Shown here: positions 1 to 9,557 of the stretch, in pieces
How positions within the stretch are numbered: position 1 is the first letter of the stretch
Layout: each line of letters starts with the position of its first letter
From: Deinococcus roseus
GTDB taxonomy: Bacteria; Deinococcota; Deinococci; Deinococcales; Deinococcaceae
Assembly (NCBI RefSeq): GCF_014646895.1
Contig: NZ_BMOD01000029.1
Span: forward strand, 1-52,107
Direction: 5' to 3'
Length of the DNA: 52,107 nt
The notes under the pieces: model-generated
Told to the model about the DNA's origin: nothing
What the model saw: the letters and a program-made list of their open reading frames with translations, nothing else
The model's database searches: none
Translations under genes and position numbers: made by a program

Positions 1-385
1 GCTCGGCTTTCTTTTTGTCCCATTTGCGCACCCGGATCGGAGCCAGCGTGATGTTCTGCAGCACCGTCAGGTGCGGGAACAGGTTGAACTGCTGGAAGAC
101 CATCCCCACTTCCCGCCGGATCTGGTCGATGTTTTTGACATCGTTGTTGAGTAACGTGCCGTCCACGGTGATGGTGCCGCCCTGGTGTTGCTCGAGGTGG
201 TTGATGGTGCGGATGAAGGTGGATTTTCCTGATCCGGAGGGGCCAATGATGACGACGACCTCACCCTGTTTGACGGTGATGGACACGTCCCGGAGGGCGT
301 GGTAAGCGCCGTAATGTTTGTTGACTTTCTCGGCAATGATGATGTCTCTGGCGCTCTGGAGTCTGGCTGGATACTGGTATCCCAT
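1..385 (-). CDS. Amino-acid ABC transporter ATP-binding protein (GlnQ type), C-terminal part missing
   Basis: Cytoplasmic ATPase that would power a polar or branched amino-acid importer. The first 128 residues are inside the window and the rest runs off the left edge. Visible motifs are the Walker A GPSGSGKST followed by FIRTINHLE, and the Q-loop region VFQQFNLFPHLTVLQN, which is typical of the GlnQ/HisP/ArtP subfamily; signature, Walker B and switch His lie outside. The ATG at 385 was chosen because a -10 box (TACAAT, 393-398) ends 7 nt before it, predicting a leaderless transcript. It is divergent from the racemase at 499, which fits an amino-acid role. The transported substrate cannot be read from the ATPase. 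Confidence 0.9.
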   Translation of the reverse strand, partial: MGYQYPARLQSARDIIIAEKVNKHYGAYHALRDVSITVKQGEVVVIIGPSGSGKSTFIRTINHLEQHQGGTITVDGTLLNNDVKNIDQIRREVGMVFQQFNLFPHLTVLQNITLAPIRVRKWDKKKAE

Positions 386-392
386 GCAGATC

Positions 393-398
393 ATTGTA
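393..398 (-). promoter_or_regulatory. -10 box of leaderless ABC-ATPase transcript
   Basis: TACAAT on the minus strand with 7 nt to the ATG at 385. No convincing -35 box was found. Confidence 0.55.
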
Positions 399-485
399 TA
401 CAGGTTGCTGGGATCTGGCTGCGCCTCTCCATATTACACCCGATCCAGCCATGCGCCATTTTGCTTAATCCCAGAAGCAGCGTGT

Positions 486-491
486 TATACC
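486..491 (+). promoter_or_regulatory. -10 box of leaderless racemase transcript
   Basis: TATACC followed by 7 nt and the ATG at 499. A weak -35 candidate TTGCTT lies at 461-466 with a long 19 nt spacer. There is no Shine-Dalgarno sequence, so a leaderless mRNA is inferred. Confidence 0.55.
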
Positions 492-498
492 TCATAGC

Positions 499-1605
499 AT
501 GAAAATTGAATCCGCCACCCTGCAGCTCATCGAGCTTCCCCTCAAGTTTCGCTTTGAGACCTCTTTTGGCGTGCAGACCAGACGCACCATTCTGGTTTTG
601 ACCCTCAGGGGGGAAGGGCTGGAAGGATACGGCGAGAGCGTGATGGAAATGCTGCCCCAGTACCGGGAGGAAACCACACCTGGCGCAGAGTACCTGCTGA
701 AAGAGGTGCTGCTGCCCCGTGTGCTGGGCAAGACCTTCAACAACCCGCAGGAATTGGGTCTGGTGCTGGCTCCCTTCAAGGGGAACCGCATGGCCAAAGC
801 CGTGCTGGAAATGGCTTTCTGGGACTTGTGGGCCAGAAGCCTGCAGGTGTCCCTCTCCCACCTGATTGGAGGGGTGCGCAAAGAAGTCACCGTGGGGGTG
901 TCGCTGGGCATTCAGCCCACTGTGGATGACACCGTGAGGTCCGTGGAAAAACATGTGATGCAGGGGTACCGCCGCATCAAACTGAAAATCAAACCCGGCT
1001 GGGACCTGAACATCGTCAAGGACGTGCGGGCCGAATTCCCGGACATCACTTTGACTGTGGATGCCAACAGTGCCTACACCATGGCGGATGTGCGCACCTT
1101 CCAGAAAATGGATGCTTACCAGCTGGATTACATCGAGCAGCCTCTGGCCCATGAAGACCTGCATGACCATGCCAAACTGCAGAAATTGATCCAGACGCCC
1201 CTGTGCCTGGACGAGAGCATCCTCTCCAGTGAGGACACCCGCAAAGCCCTGGAAACCCACGCTGGAAGGGTGATCAACCTGAAACCTGCCCGTGTGGGTG
1301 GGGTCAGTGAAAGCCTGAAAATCCACACCGTGGCCCAGTCTTTCGGGGTTCCATTGTGGATGGGGGGCATGCTGGAAGCCGGAGTGGGACGGGCCTTCAA
1401 CATCCACATTTCCAGCCTGCCCGGATTCACCAAGCCCGGTGACACCTCGAGTTCCAGCCGTTACTGGGAAACCGACATCATCAACGAGCCTTTGGAAGCT
1501 GTGGACGGTCTGATGCCTGTTCCTGTTGGCCCCGGAATCGGGGTGACTTTGAATCAGGATTTCCTGAAAACCATCACGCTGCGCCAGCATGAGGTCAAGG
1601 CGTGA
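499..1605 (+). CDS. menC: o-Succinylbenzoate synthase / N-succinyl(acyl)amino-acid racemase, enolase superfamily
   Basis: Enolase-superfamily enzyme of 368 residues, the usual NSAR/OSBS length. In this family the enzyme either dehydrates SHCHC to o-succinylbenzoate for menaquinone synthesis or racemises N-succinyl amino acids, and often does both. The catalytic set is intact: KLK at 161-163 (the KxK acid/base pair), metal ligands D188, E213 and D238, and the opposite-face lysine K262 in LKPARVGG. The stop codon overlaps the GTG start of an acetyltransferase-type gene by 4 nt (GTGA), so the two are co-translated. This pairing matches the NSAR plus GNAT N-succinyltransferase route for turning D- into L-amino acids, known in Geobacillus. 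A second, menaquinone role is equally possible because no other men gene is in the window. Confidence 0.88.
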   Translation: MKIESATLQLIELPLKFRFETSFGVQTRRTILVLTLRGEGLEGYGESVMEMLPQYREETTPGAEYLLKEVLLPRVLGKTFNNPQELGLVLAPFKGNRMAKAVLEMAFWDLWARSLQVSLSHLIGGVRKEVTVGVSLGIQPTVDDTVRSVEKHVMQGYRRIKLKIKPGWDLNIVKDVRAEFPDITLTVDANSAYTMADVRTFQKMDAYQLDYIEQPLAHEDLHDHAKLQKLIQTPLCLDESILSSEDTRKALETHAGRVINLKPARVGGVSESLKIHTVAQSFGVPLWMGGMLEAGVGRAFNIHISSLPGFTKPGDTSSSSRYWETDIINEPLEAVDGLMPVPVGPGIGVTLNQDFLKTITLRQHEVKA

Positions 1606-2378
1606 GTTTGATCCGGGAACTGAAAGACCACAGCGAAATTCAGCAGATTCAGGAATTGCAGGCCCAGGTGTGGGGCCGCAGTGAACTGGACATCGTGCCT
1701 CAGGGTCTGACCGTGGCTTTCATTTACCAGGGTGGGCTGGTGGCTGCTGCCTATGAAGGTCCAGAGATGATTGGTTTTGTGATGGGCATTCCCACCGCAG
1801 ACCCCAGAAAGCAGCACTCCCACATGCTGGGGGTGTTGCCTGAGTACCGGGGCAGCGATGTCGCGGTGCAGCTCAAGCGCTTCCAGCGGGACTGGTGCCT
1901 GTCCAGAGGCATTGATACGGTGGTGTGGAGTTATGACCCGCTGCGTTCTGTGAATGCCAACTTCAATGTGCGCAAACTGGGGGCGGTGGTGCGGGAATAC
2001 CACCCGAACCTGTATGGCCAGATGAGCGGGGTGAATGCCGGGGTGGACAGCGACCGGGTGATTGCAGAATGGAACCTGCTGGACCCACAGGTGTACCAGC
2101 GCATTTATGCCCCTCCGGTGACCCCGGACATCCAGCACCTCCCCTGCATCAACATGGGCCTGGACAACCAGTTGAACTTGCAGGACCCCACCCTGCTGTA
2201 CCAGCTTCCCGAGGATTTTGGGGCTTTGCTGAAAGATGATCTGGAGGCAGCAAAACAGGTGCGTGCTGCAGGTCGAGAAGCCCTCACCCATTACCTGAGG
2301 CAGGGATACACCATCACAGACTTTGTGCGCCAGCAGGGAAATTTTTACCTGCTGACCAGAGAAAAACCACGACCTTAA
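1602..2378 (+). CDS. GNAT-family N-acyltransferase (COG3375-like), partner of the racemase
   Basis: Predicted GNAT acyltransferase of 258 residues. The acyl-CoA-binding core is around residues 75-95 (LGVLPEYRGSDVAVQLK, a variant of the Q/RxxGxG/A loop), followed by WSYDPLRSVNANFNVRKLG, a hallmark stretch of the subgroup found beside N-succinylamino-acid racemases. The start is GTG at 1602, overlapping the upstream stop, with GAGG at 1591-1594 as ribosome-binding site. By family precedent it would N-succinylate D-amino acids in the cytoplasm for the upstream racemase; a desuccinylase is not visible here. The operon ends in the terminator at 2409-2443. Acyl donor and acceptor are inferred, not seen. 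Confidence 0.75.
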   Translation: MSLIRELKDHSEIQQIQELQAQVWGRSELDIVPQGLTVAFIYQGGLVAAAYEGPEMIGFVMGIPTADPRKQHSHMLGVLPEYRGSDVAVQLKRFQRDWCLSRGIDTVVWSYDPLRSVNANFNVRKLGAVVREYHPNLYGQMSGVNAGVDSDRVIAEWNLLDPQVYQRIYAPPVTPDIQHLPCINMGLDNQLNLQDPTLLYQLPEDFGALLKDDLEAAKQVRAAGREALTHYLRQGYTITDFVRQQGNFYLLTREKPRP

Positions 2379-2408
2379 GCTTTGTCCTGAAACCTTACAG
2401 AAAGATTA

Positions 2409-2443
2409 AACCGTTCAGGGCTTTTCGTGAACGGTTGCTTTTT
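2409..2443 (+). terminator. Rho-independent terminator after racemase-GNAT operon
   Basis: A 9-bp stem (2409-2417 with 2428-2436), a 10-nt loop, then GCTTTTT. Confidence 0.8.
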
Positions 2444-2468
2444 GCTCTGCGTATTAAAGTAAAGACAG

Positions 2469-2972
2469 ATGGAAAGGCCCGTGGAACAGCTCCTCCTTGA
2501 GTACCAGGATTACGTTCTGGCGTACCGCCTGAAACGCATGGTGGGCGGAAAACTCGGGCCCAGAAACCAGAAACTTTCCCTGCAGGAGTATGCCAGAATC
2601 CGCCTCAGGCGCATGGAACTGGCCGGAAAGCTGGTCAGCACCGGGATGGAACCCGCTGAGCTTTCCGAACTTGATGACCTCACCGATGAAATGAATTACG
2701 GCTTCTGGTACAACCCCAGATGCGTCAGTGAATTCTTGCATGCGGTGCTTTTCGCAGGACGTGATGTGGTGTTCTTTGAAGAGGAAGGTTTCCTGAAACT
2801 GCTGACCCCTGCAGAGTTGCAACGCCTCGGGGAAGGGACCAGAGAGCTATACAACAAATATGCTGCCTGTTTCCGTCTGGCCTCGCCCGGCATCAACCCA
2901 GAGGTGCTGGAGCGCATTTATCAGGTGATTGAAAAGTCTCACGTTCCTCTGTTTATTGATGAACTACAATGA
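2469..2972 (+). CDS. Hypothetical protein, 167 aa
   Basis: I do not recognise this family. It is a soluble, charged, probably helical protein of 167 residues with no signal peptide or membrane segment. An acidic stretch ELDDLTDEMNYGFWY lies near residues 66-80 and an aromatic, acidic patch VVFFEEEGFLKLLTPAEL near 100-117. A TAAAGT -10-like box at 2455-2460 lies 8 nt before the ATG, so it may be leaderless. It is a single gene after the terminator of the racemase operon and before the PH-like gene. Reality of the gene is supported by the clean frame, the promoter spacing and protein-like composition; function is unknown. Confidence 0.7.
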   Translation: MERPVEQLLLEYQDYVLAYRLKRMVGGKLGPRNQKLSLQEYARIRLRRMELAGKLVSTGMEPAELSELDDLTDEMNYGFWYNPRCVSEFLHAVLFAGRDVVFFEEEGFLKLLTPAELQRLGEGTRELYNKYAACFRLASPGINPEVLERIYQVIEKSHVPLFIDELQ

Positions 2973-3013
2973 CCCCTGGGTCAGTCCAACACTTTTGTGT
3001 CAGAAAAAACCAT

Positions 3014-3019
3014 TATAAT
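3014..3019 (+). promoter_or_regulatory. -10 box TATAAT of PH/GRAM-like gene
   Basis: Perfect TATAAT. The transcript should start near 3026, about 55 nt before the ATG at 3081, which excludes upstream in-frame ATGs before 3026 as starts. Confidence 0.65.
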
Positions 3020-3033
3020 GGGTTCAACCCATT
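3017..3033. promoter_or_regulatory. Perfect 17-bp palindrome over the -10/+1 region, candidate operator
   Basis: AATGGGTT-C-AACCCATT, 8-bp arms and a single central base, overlapping the TATAAT box. A second overlapping inverted pair GTTCA (3022-3026) / TGAAC (3035-3039) extends the symmetry. With a 1-nt centre it is better read as a protein site on DNA than as an RNA hairpin. Confidence 0.6.
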
Positions 3034-3080
3034 GTGAACGCATGTCAATCCCGGGAATCCATCCCGTGTCAGGTGGTCGT

Positions 3081-3926
3081 ATGCCGCGTAAAAAAACAAC
3101 CCAAACGCCAGATGTGGATGGAACGCTGATTGAAGCGCCTCCATCTGCAGATGACTCTGCTTTGCACCTTCCCCTTCCCTCCAATGTTTTGCTTTCTGCA
3201 GAAGTCAGCCGCAGTGCCAAACCCACCCGCGCCACCCGCAAAAGCACCTCCAAAAAAACCATTGAACAACCCCTTCTGGAAACCCCGGTTGCACCCCGAC
3301 TGGAAACTTCACTGGCCGTCGGTGCTGCCGCAGAATTGACAGTTGTGGAAATTGCAGCTGTGGAGGTTGCAGTCCTCGATGCCACAGACCTGGCCGATGA
3401 GTCTGCCCTGGACATCGACGCGCCCCCAGATGCTCCCCTGCCTGCAGAGCTGAACAGCTATGTCACCTCCATCAAAAGCAGCAAAACATCAGGAAGCCTG
3501 GATCCCCTGAAGCTTCCCTTGCTGGATTATCGTCCAGCTTATCTGGCCCCGGATGAAAAAGTGCATGTGCTGCTCACAGGCCTGCACATGTTCTCCGAGC
3601 AGAACCCTTTGCTGGACAACATCGGATGCAGAATCATTCGCACGGTGCAGTATCACCTGTCCAGCCCCCTCAGTGACTACGTGTTCACGGAAGGCATGCG
3701 GCCCCAGGCGTCCGGGGAACTGCTGATCACCAGCAAAAGACTGGTCTTCAACAGCGTTTCTTCCTTCCTGACCGTCAAATGGGAAGAACTCGAAAGCGTG
3801 GACTCCTTCTCCAACGCCCTGAGGCTCAACATCCGTCACCTCAGGCATGGATTGATTTTCAGCATGCAGGACCGCATCCAGATCGATCAGGCCAGCAGGA
3901 CGCTGTCGCATTATTTGAACCAGTAA
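3081..3926 (+). CDS. Protein with low-complexity N-terminus and C-terminal PH/GRAM-like domain
   Basis: A 281-residue protein from the ATG at 3081, which has AGGTGG at 3070-3075 as ribosome-binding site. The open frame reaches back to 2997, but that ATG lies upstream of the predicted promoter; ATG 3042 is an alternative. Residues 1-140 are rich in Ala, Pro, Thr, Lys and acidic residues and look disordered. Residues about 155-281 look like a single PH/GRAM-type fold, with GELLITSKRLVFNS near 220, followed by a conserved-looking KWEELESVDSFSNALRLNI stretch; such domains bind phosphoinositides or proteins in eukaryotes and have mostly unknown roles in bacteria. No signal peptide or membrane helix is seen. 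A perfect palindrome over its promoter suggests tight repression. Confidence 0.72.
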   Translation: MPRKKTTQTPDVDGTLIEAPPSADDSALHLPLPSNVLLSAEVSRSAKPTRATRKSTSKKTIEQPLLETPVAPRLETSLAVGAAAELTVVEIAAVEVAVLDATDLADESALDIDAPPDAPLPAELNSYVTSIKSSKTSGSLDPLKLPLLDYRPAYLAPDEKVHVLLTGLHMFSEQNPLLDNIGCRIIRTVQYHLSSPLSDYVFTEGMRPQASGELLITSKRLVFNSVSSFLTVKWEELESVDSFSNALRLNIRHLRHGLIFSMQDRIQIDQASRTLSHYLNQ

Positions 3927-3969
3927 GCGCTGTGTAAACGAGCGAGGCGAGGGAAGTCACTGCAGGTGT

Positions 3970-3975
3970 TACACT
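3970..3975 (+). promoter_or_regulatory. -10 box of leaderless aminotransferase transcript
   Basis: TACACT followed by exactly 7 nt and the ATG at 3983; no Shine-Dalgarno sequence. Confidence 0.55.
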
Positions 3976-3982
3976 CCCCTCT

Positions 3983-5146
3983 ATGCGGGAACTCAACCCA
4001 GTTTTGCAGACCTTCAGAGACAGCCCTTTCACCCAGATGACCCTGCGTGCCCTGGAACTGGGGGCTGTGAATCTGGGGCAGGGATTTCCAGACCATGCCC
4101 CTCCAGCCTTTGTGCAGGAAGCTTTGCAACAGTCCTTCACTGGACCCCAGCAATATGTGCCTGTGGCAGGTTTGCTGTCTCTGCGTGAAGAACTGGCGAG
4201 GGATGCAAAAAAACGCCTGGGCCTGAATCTGGACGCTGCCACCGAAGTGACCATCACTGCAGGGGCCACAGAAGCCGTGCAGAGTGCCTTGCAGGGCATC
4301 TTGCAGCCTGGGGATGAGGTGGTCATTCTGGAGCCCACCTACGACATGTATGCTCCCCAGGTGAAACTGGCAGGTGGTGTTCCGGTGTTTGTGCCCCTCA
4401 AATTTGAGGGAAGCTATGTGCTGGATGCAGAGGGTTTAAAGTCTGCCCTCTCCGAGAAAACCAGGGTGATCATCCTGAACACCCCCCACAATCCCACGGG
4501 CAAGGTGTTCACAAAGGCGGAATTGCAAGCCATTGCAGCTCTGGCCATCCAGCATGACCTGTACGTGATCTCCGATGAGGTCTATGACCGCCTGACTTAC
4601 GGTGCAGCGCACACCTGCATTCACACGCTGGAAGGGATGCAGGACCGGACCATCACGGTGGGCAGTGCGGGCAAGACTTTTGCGGTGACCGGATGGCGGG
4701 TGGGCTGGGCGTTTGCCAGTGCAGCCCTCTCAAAAGCCATCCGGGGGGTGCACCAGTGGGTGTCTTTCTGTGCCCCCAGTCCTTTGCAGCAAGCCACCAT
4801 GCTGGCTTTAAAGACCGCCCAGACGTTTGATTACTCGGCCAGCGTGCAGCAGGATTATGTGCAAAAAAGGGATTTCCTCTCCTCTGCCTTGCAGGAAGCA
4901 GGTTTTCCCATCTCCCGGCCCGAAGGGGGTTACTTTGTGGTGGCAGATGTCTCCCATATGGGCATGACCGAACAGCAGGCCTGTGACTGGATGCTCAAAG
5001 TGGTGGGGGTGGCCAGCATTCCGATGGGGGTTTTTTACGATCAGGGGGTCAGTCCCTTTGCAGGTTTGCGCTTTGCTTTCTGCAAAGGACAGGAGACCCT
5101 GGAGCAGGCTGCTGAGCGATTGTATGCTGGATGCAAAGTGCTGTAA
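3983..5146 (+). CDS. PLP-dependent class I/II aminotransferase (methionine/kynurenine aminotransferase-like)
   Basis: Fold-type I aminotransferase of 387 residues, the normal family length. Visible residues are N170 in NTPHNPTGK, D198 and Y201 in ISDEVYDRL, the PLP lysine K231 in GSAGKTFAVTGWRVGW, and the phosphate-binding R239. The N-terminal VNLGQGFPDHAPP and the overall pattern resemble the YbdL/KAT group (methionine, glutamine or kynurenine transamination) more than aspartate aminotransferase. It should act in the cytoplasm to exchange an amino acid for a 2-oxo acid. It is a single gene with its own leaderless promoter, upstream of the 2-oxoglutarate dehydrogenase genes, which consume the 2-oxoglutarate that many such enzymes use as acceptor. 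Substrate is inferred only. Confidence 0.85.
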   Translation: MRELNPVLQTFRDSPFTQMTLRALELGAVNLGQGFPDHAPPAFVQEALQQSFTGPQQYVPVAGLLSLREELARDAKKRLGLNLDAATEVTITAGATEAVQSALQGILQPGDEVVILEPTYDMYAPQVKLAGGVPVFVPLKFEGSYVLDAEGLKSALSEKTRVIILNTPHNPTGKVFTKAELQAIAALAIQHDLYVISDEVYDRLTYGAAHTCIHTLEGMQDRTITVGSAGKTFAVTGWRVGWAFASAALSKAIRGVHQWVSFCAPSPLQQATMLALKTAQTFDYSASVQQDYVQKRDFLSSALQEAGFPISRPEGGYFVVADVSHMGMTEQQACDWMLKVVGVASIPMGVFYDQGVSPFAGLRFAFCKGQETLEQAAERLYAGCKVL

Positions 5147-5293
5147 GGCTTGAATTTCTGCACCTCTGTCTTCAAATTTCCGGGCTTTCTTTTCAGGGTC
5201 GTGCAAAAAACGTATGTACTCTGAGAGTTACAGTGACAAATCAAGCATTTCACCTTTTCCCCCCGTGTGTCAGAGGGGTATGCTATAGACGTT

Positions 5294-8092
5294 ATGAAGT
5301 CAGCCGAGAGCACGATCATGTACGGAGGAAGTGCCAGTTTCCTGGAAGCCCTGTATGAAGATTATCTGGGTGACCCCTCATCGGTAGCGCCTGAGTGGCG
5401 CCGTTTTTTTGAGGGCAATGGTGCACCCACCGACACACCCCACTCTCCAGTGCAGCAAGCCTTCCTGGCCCTCGGTCAGAAGCCCCTGCTGCGTTTCACT
5501 GGGCTCAATGGTCACAGTGCTGTCACGGCCAAAGAAGGCAAGGCCAACACCGGCATTTCCGCCTACATTGCGGCTTACCGCCTGCTGGGACACCTGCGGG
5601 CCAAAATCGATCCGCTGAACCTGCGCAAGGAAGAAGATGTTCCAGAGCTTTCGCTGGGCTTTTATGGCCTCACCGAAGCCGATCTGTCTTCCCATGTGGA
5701 AGATGGCGGTTTCAAAGGCACCCTGGCCGAAGTGCGCGGACAGCTGTTGCAAACCTACTGCGGGTCCATCGGCTATGAATATGTGTACATTCCTTCTGAG
5801 GAACGCCAGTGGCTGCAAAAGCGCATTGAAGACGCCAAGGCCCGCTTCAATTTCAGTGCAGACACCAAAAAGCGCGTCCTGAGAAAGCTCACCAGTGCTG
5901 AAGGTCTGGAGCGTTACCTGCACGTGCGTTATGTGGGTCAGAAACGTTTCTCCCTGGAAGGCACCGAAACCCTGATCCCCATGCTGGACAGCATTGTGCT
6001 TCGTGCAGGCAAACTGGGTGTCAAGGATGTGGTGGTCGGGATGGCCCACCGTGGCCGTCTGAATGTGCTGATCAACATTTTCGGCAAGAAACCCAGAGAC
6101 CTCTTTGCTGAATTCGATGGCAAGAAAACCATCTCCAGCGACTTTGCTGGTGACGTGAAATACCACATGGGCTTTTCCAGTGACGTGCAGACCGAAGGCG
6201 GTCCTGTGCACCTGGCCCTGGCCTTCAACCCCTCCCACCTGGAAATCGTGAACCCTGTGGTGGCTGGTTCTGTGCGTGCCCGTCAGGCCCGTCTGGGCGA
6301 TGTGGAAGGCCGCTCCACGGTGCTTCCCATCGTGCTGCACGGCGACGCTGCTGTGGCAGGGCAAGGTGTGGTGGCTGAGACCCTCAACCTGGCTGGCATC
6401 CGTGGCTTCGCTGTGGGTGGAACCCTGCACATCGTGGTCAACAACCAGGTGGGCTTCACCATCTCCGACCTGCGGGATGCCCGCACCAGCCGCTACTGCA
6501 CCGATGTTGCCAAGATGATTGATGCTCCGGTGTTCCACGTCAATGCCGACGATCCCGAAGCCTGCGTGTGGGCTTCTGAGCTGGCCCTGGATTACCGCCA
6601 GACCTTCCACAAGGATGTTTTCATTGATTTGATCGGGTACCGCAAACTGGGCCACAACGAGAGCGACGATCCCAGCATGACCCAGCCCATGATGTACCGC
6701 AAGATCCAGGCCAACCCTGGCACCCGTGCGCTGTACGGTCAGGTGCTGGCCAGGGAAGGAGTCATCTCCGAGAAAGACCCTGAAACCTATGTGGAAGAGT
6801 ACCGTGCTGCCCTGGAAAAAGGCGACACCGTTGCAGACGCAGTGGAAACCGACTTCAATGCAGAGCGTTCCAAACAATGGAAAACTGTGCTGGGCACCCA
6901 CTGGACGGCACCCGCCAACACAGCCGTGGATCCTGAAAGCCTGCAAAAAGTGGGGCAGGCCATCACCACCATCCCCGAAAGCTTCAAGCTGCACCGGGGT
7001 GTGGAGCGTGTGGCCAAAGCCCGCCGCGACATGGTGGACGGCAAACAACCCCTGGACTGGGGCATGGCCGAAAACCTCGCTTACGGCACCCTGCTGAACG
7101 AGGGCTTCAACGTGCGCCTGTGCGGTGAAGACGCTGGACGCGGAACCTTCACCCACCGCCATGCCGTGTGGCACAACCAGCTCACCGAGGACATCCCCGA
7201 AGGCGAAGAGTACCTGACCCTCGCCCACGTGTCTGAAAACCAGGGCCGTGTGGAAGTCATCGACTCCACCCTCTCTGAAGAAGCTGTGCTGGCCTACGAG
7301 TACGGATACGCTGCCACCGATCCTTCTACGCTGGTGCTGTGGGAAGCCCAGTTCGGTGATTTTGCCAACTGCGCCCAGCCCGTGATTGACCAGTTCATCT
7401 CGAGCAGCGAAGCCAAATGGGGCCGTCTGGCCGGACTGGTGATGCTGCTTCCCCACGGCTACGAAGGCCAGGGACCTGAGCACTCCAGCGCCCGTCTGGA
7501 ACGCTTCATGCAGCTGACCGCCCAGGACAACATCCAGGTGGTGGTGCCCTCCACCCCTGCACAGGTGTTCCACATGCTGCGCCGCCAGATCATCCGCAAC
7601 TACCGCAAACCCCTGGTGGTGATGACCGGCAAGAGCCTGCTCAGAAACCCCCTGTGTGTGTCTTCCCTGGAAGACCTGACGAACGGCAAATTCCAGGAGA
7701 TCATTCCTGACACTGCTGCTGTCAAAGAAGAAGTCAACCGTGTGGTGCTGTGTTCTGGCAAGCTGTACTTTGAACTGTTCAAGGCCCGTGAAGAAGCTGG
7801 CCTGAAGAACGTCGCCATCGTGCGCATCGAACAACTCTACCCCTTTGCCCACGATCAGCTGAAAGGCATCCTGGAGCAGTACCCCGGAGCAGAAGTGGTG
7901 TGGGCCCAGGAAGAACCCCGCAACATGGGGGCCTGGATGTTCGTGCGCGAGGACATCGAGCAGAGCATGCAAAGCGGACAGACCCTGAAGGACGCGACCC
8001 GTCCCCGCAGCGCCAGTCCCGCAGTGGGTTACACCAGCAAGCACAACCAGGAGCAGCAGGACGTGATCCAGCGCGCCCTGGGATTAAAATAA
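5294..8092 (+). CDS. sucA: 2-Oxoglutarate dehydrogenase E1 component
   Basis: Thiamine-diphosphate-dependent E1 subunit of the TCA-cycle 2-oxoglutarate dehydrogenase complex, 932 residues from ATG 5294, close to the usual length. The N-terminal segment SFLEALYEDYLGDPSSVAPEW is the conserved E1o helix that contacts partner subunits. Catalytic-core motifs are GMAHRGRLNVL (H252), HGDAAVAGQG (H349) and NNQVGFT (residues 383-389). The C-terminal half holds the transketolase-type pyrimidine domain, with GEDAGRGTFTHRHAV. Start choice is uncertain: GTG 5267 is in frame, but a TATAGA box preceded by TGC (5281-5289) sits just upstream of 5294; ATG 5318 is another option. A strong hairpin follows the stop before sucB, so E1 may be made in excess of E2/E3. 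Confidence 0.95.
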   Translation: MKSAESTIMYGGSASFLEALYEDYLGDPSSVAPEWRRFFEGNGAPTDTPHSPVQQAFLALGQKPLLRFTGLNGHSAVTAKEGKANTGISAYIAAYRLLGHLRAKIDPLNLRKEEDVPELSLGFYGLTEADLSSHVEDGGFKGTLAEVRGQLLQTYCGSIGYEYVYIPSEERQWLQKRIEDAKARFNFSADTKKRVLRKLTSAEGLERYLHVRYVGQKRFSLEGTETLIPMLDSIVLRAGKLGVKDVVVGMAHRGRLNVLINIFGKKPRDLFAEFDGKKTISSDFAGDVKYHMGFSSDVQTEGGPVHLALAFNPSHLEIVNPVVAGSVRARQARLGDVEGRSTVLPIVLHGDAAVAGQGVVAETLNLAGIRGFAVGGTLHIVVNNQVGFTISDLRDARTSRYCTDVAKMIDAPVFHVNADDPEACVWASELALDYRQTFHKDVFIDLIGYRKLGHNESDDPSMTQPMMYRKIQANPGTRALYGQVLAREGVISEKDPETYVEEYRAALEKGDTVADAVETDFNAERSKQWKTVLGTHWTAPANTAVDPESLQKVGQAITTIPESFKLHRGVERVAKARRDMVDGKQPLDWGMAENLAYGTLLNEGFNVRLCGEDAGRGTFTHRHAVWHNQLTEDIPEGEEYLTLAHVSENQGRVEVIDSTLSEEAVLAYEYGYAATDPSTLVLWEAQFGDFANCAQPVIDQFISSSEAKWGRLAGLVMLLPHGYEGQGPEHSSARLERFMQLTAQDNIQVVVPSTPAQVFHMLRRQIIRNYRKPLVVMTGKSLLRNPLCVSSLEDLTNGKFQEIIPDTAAVKEEVNRVVLCSGKLYFELFKAREEAGLKNVAIVRIEQLYPFAHDQLKGILEQYPGAEVVWAQEEPRNMGAWMFVREDIEQSMQSGQTLKDATRPRSASPAVGYTSKHNQEQQDVIQRALGLK

Positions 8093-8105
8093 AAAGGAAG
8101 CCCCC

Positions 8106-8131
8106 GGGCAGTGGGAGACCACTGCCCTTTT
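8106..8131 (+). terminator. Hairpin terminator between sucA and sucB
   Basis: Perfect 9-bp stem (8106-8114 / 8119-8127), GAGA tetraloop, then TTTT. It lies between two genes that need near-stoichiometric expression, so it may act as a partial attenuator. Confidence 0.75.
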
Positions 8132-8161
8132 CATGCCGCCCCGCCGCAATCCCGCACGGGG

Positions 8162-8178
8162 TATGATCCTGAAGGAGA
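8162..8178 (+). promoter_or_regulatory. -10 box and ribosome-binding site of sucB
   Basis: TATGAT at 8162-8167 and GAAGGAGA at 8171-8178, 9 nt before the ATG at 8188. This suggests that sucB has its own start of transcription in addition to read-through from sucA. No clear -35 box. Confidence 0.5.
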
Positions 8179-8187
8179 CCCAGACAC

Positions 8188-9417
<1,230 letters not shown>

Positions 9418-9432
9418 GATCTCTGCCTCTAA

Positions 9433-9546
9433 ACCCCCTGCTTCTCGCAGGCTCGAAGCTGTCCCCCCTCTTCGAGTGGGGACATTTCCCTGAGCGAGCA
9501 AGCTTCCCCTCTCAACCATCCCTCCTTCACCAGAAGGGGGGATTCA
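9433..9546. repeat. Hairpin-rich dispersed repeat between sucB and lpd
   Basis: Read on the minus strand this spacer holds a GGGGGGACAGC...GCAGGGGG block plus a second C-run/G-run hairpin. It resembles elements at 29134-29260 and 34891-34942. It separates genes that would normally be adjacent and leaves AGGAGAAG just before lpd intact. Confidence 0.55.
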
Positions 9547-9557
9547 GGAGAAGAACC

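Noticed and set aside
2997..3080. Longer N-terminus for the PH/GRAM-like protein
   Set aside because: ATG 2997 is upstream of the TATAAT box, so it would not be in the transcript; AGGTGG supports ATG 3081.
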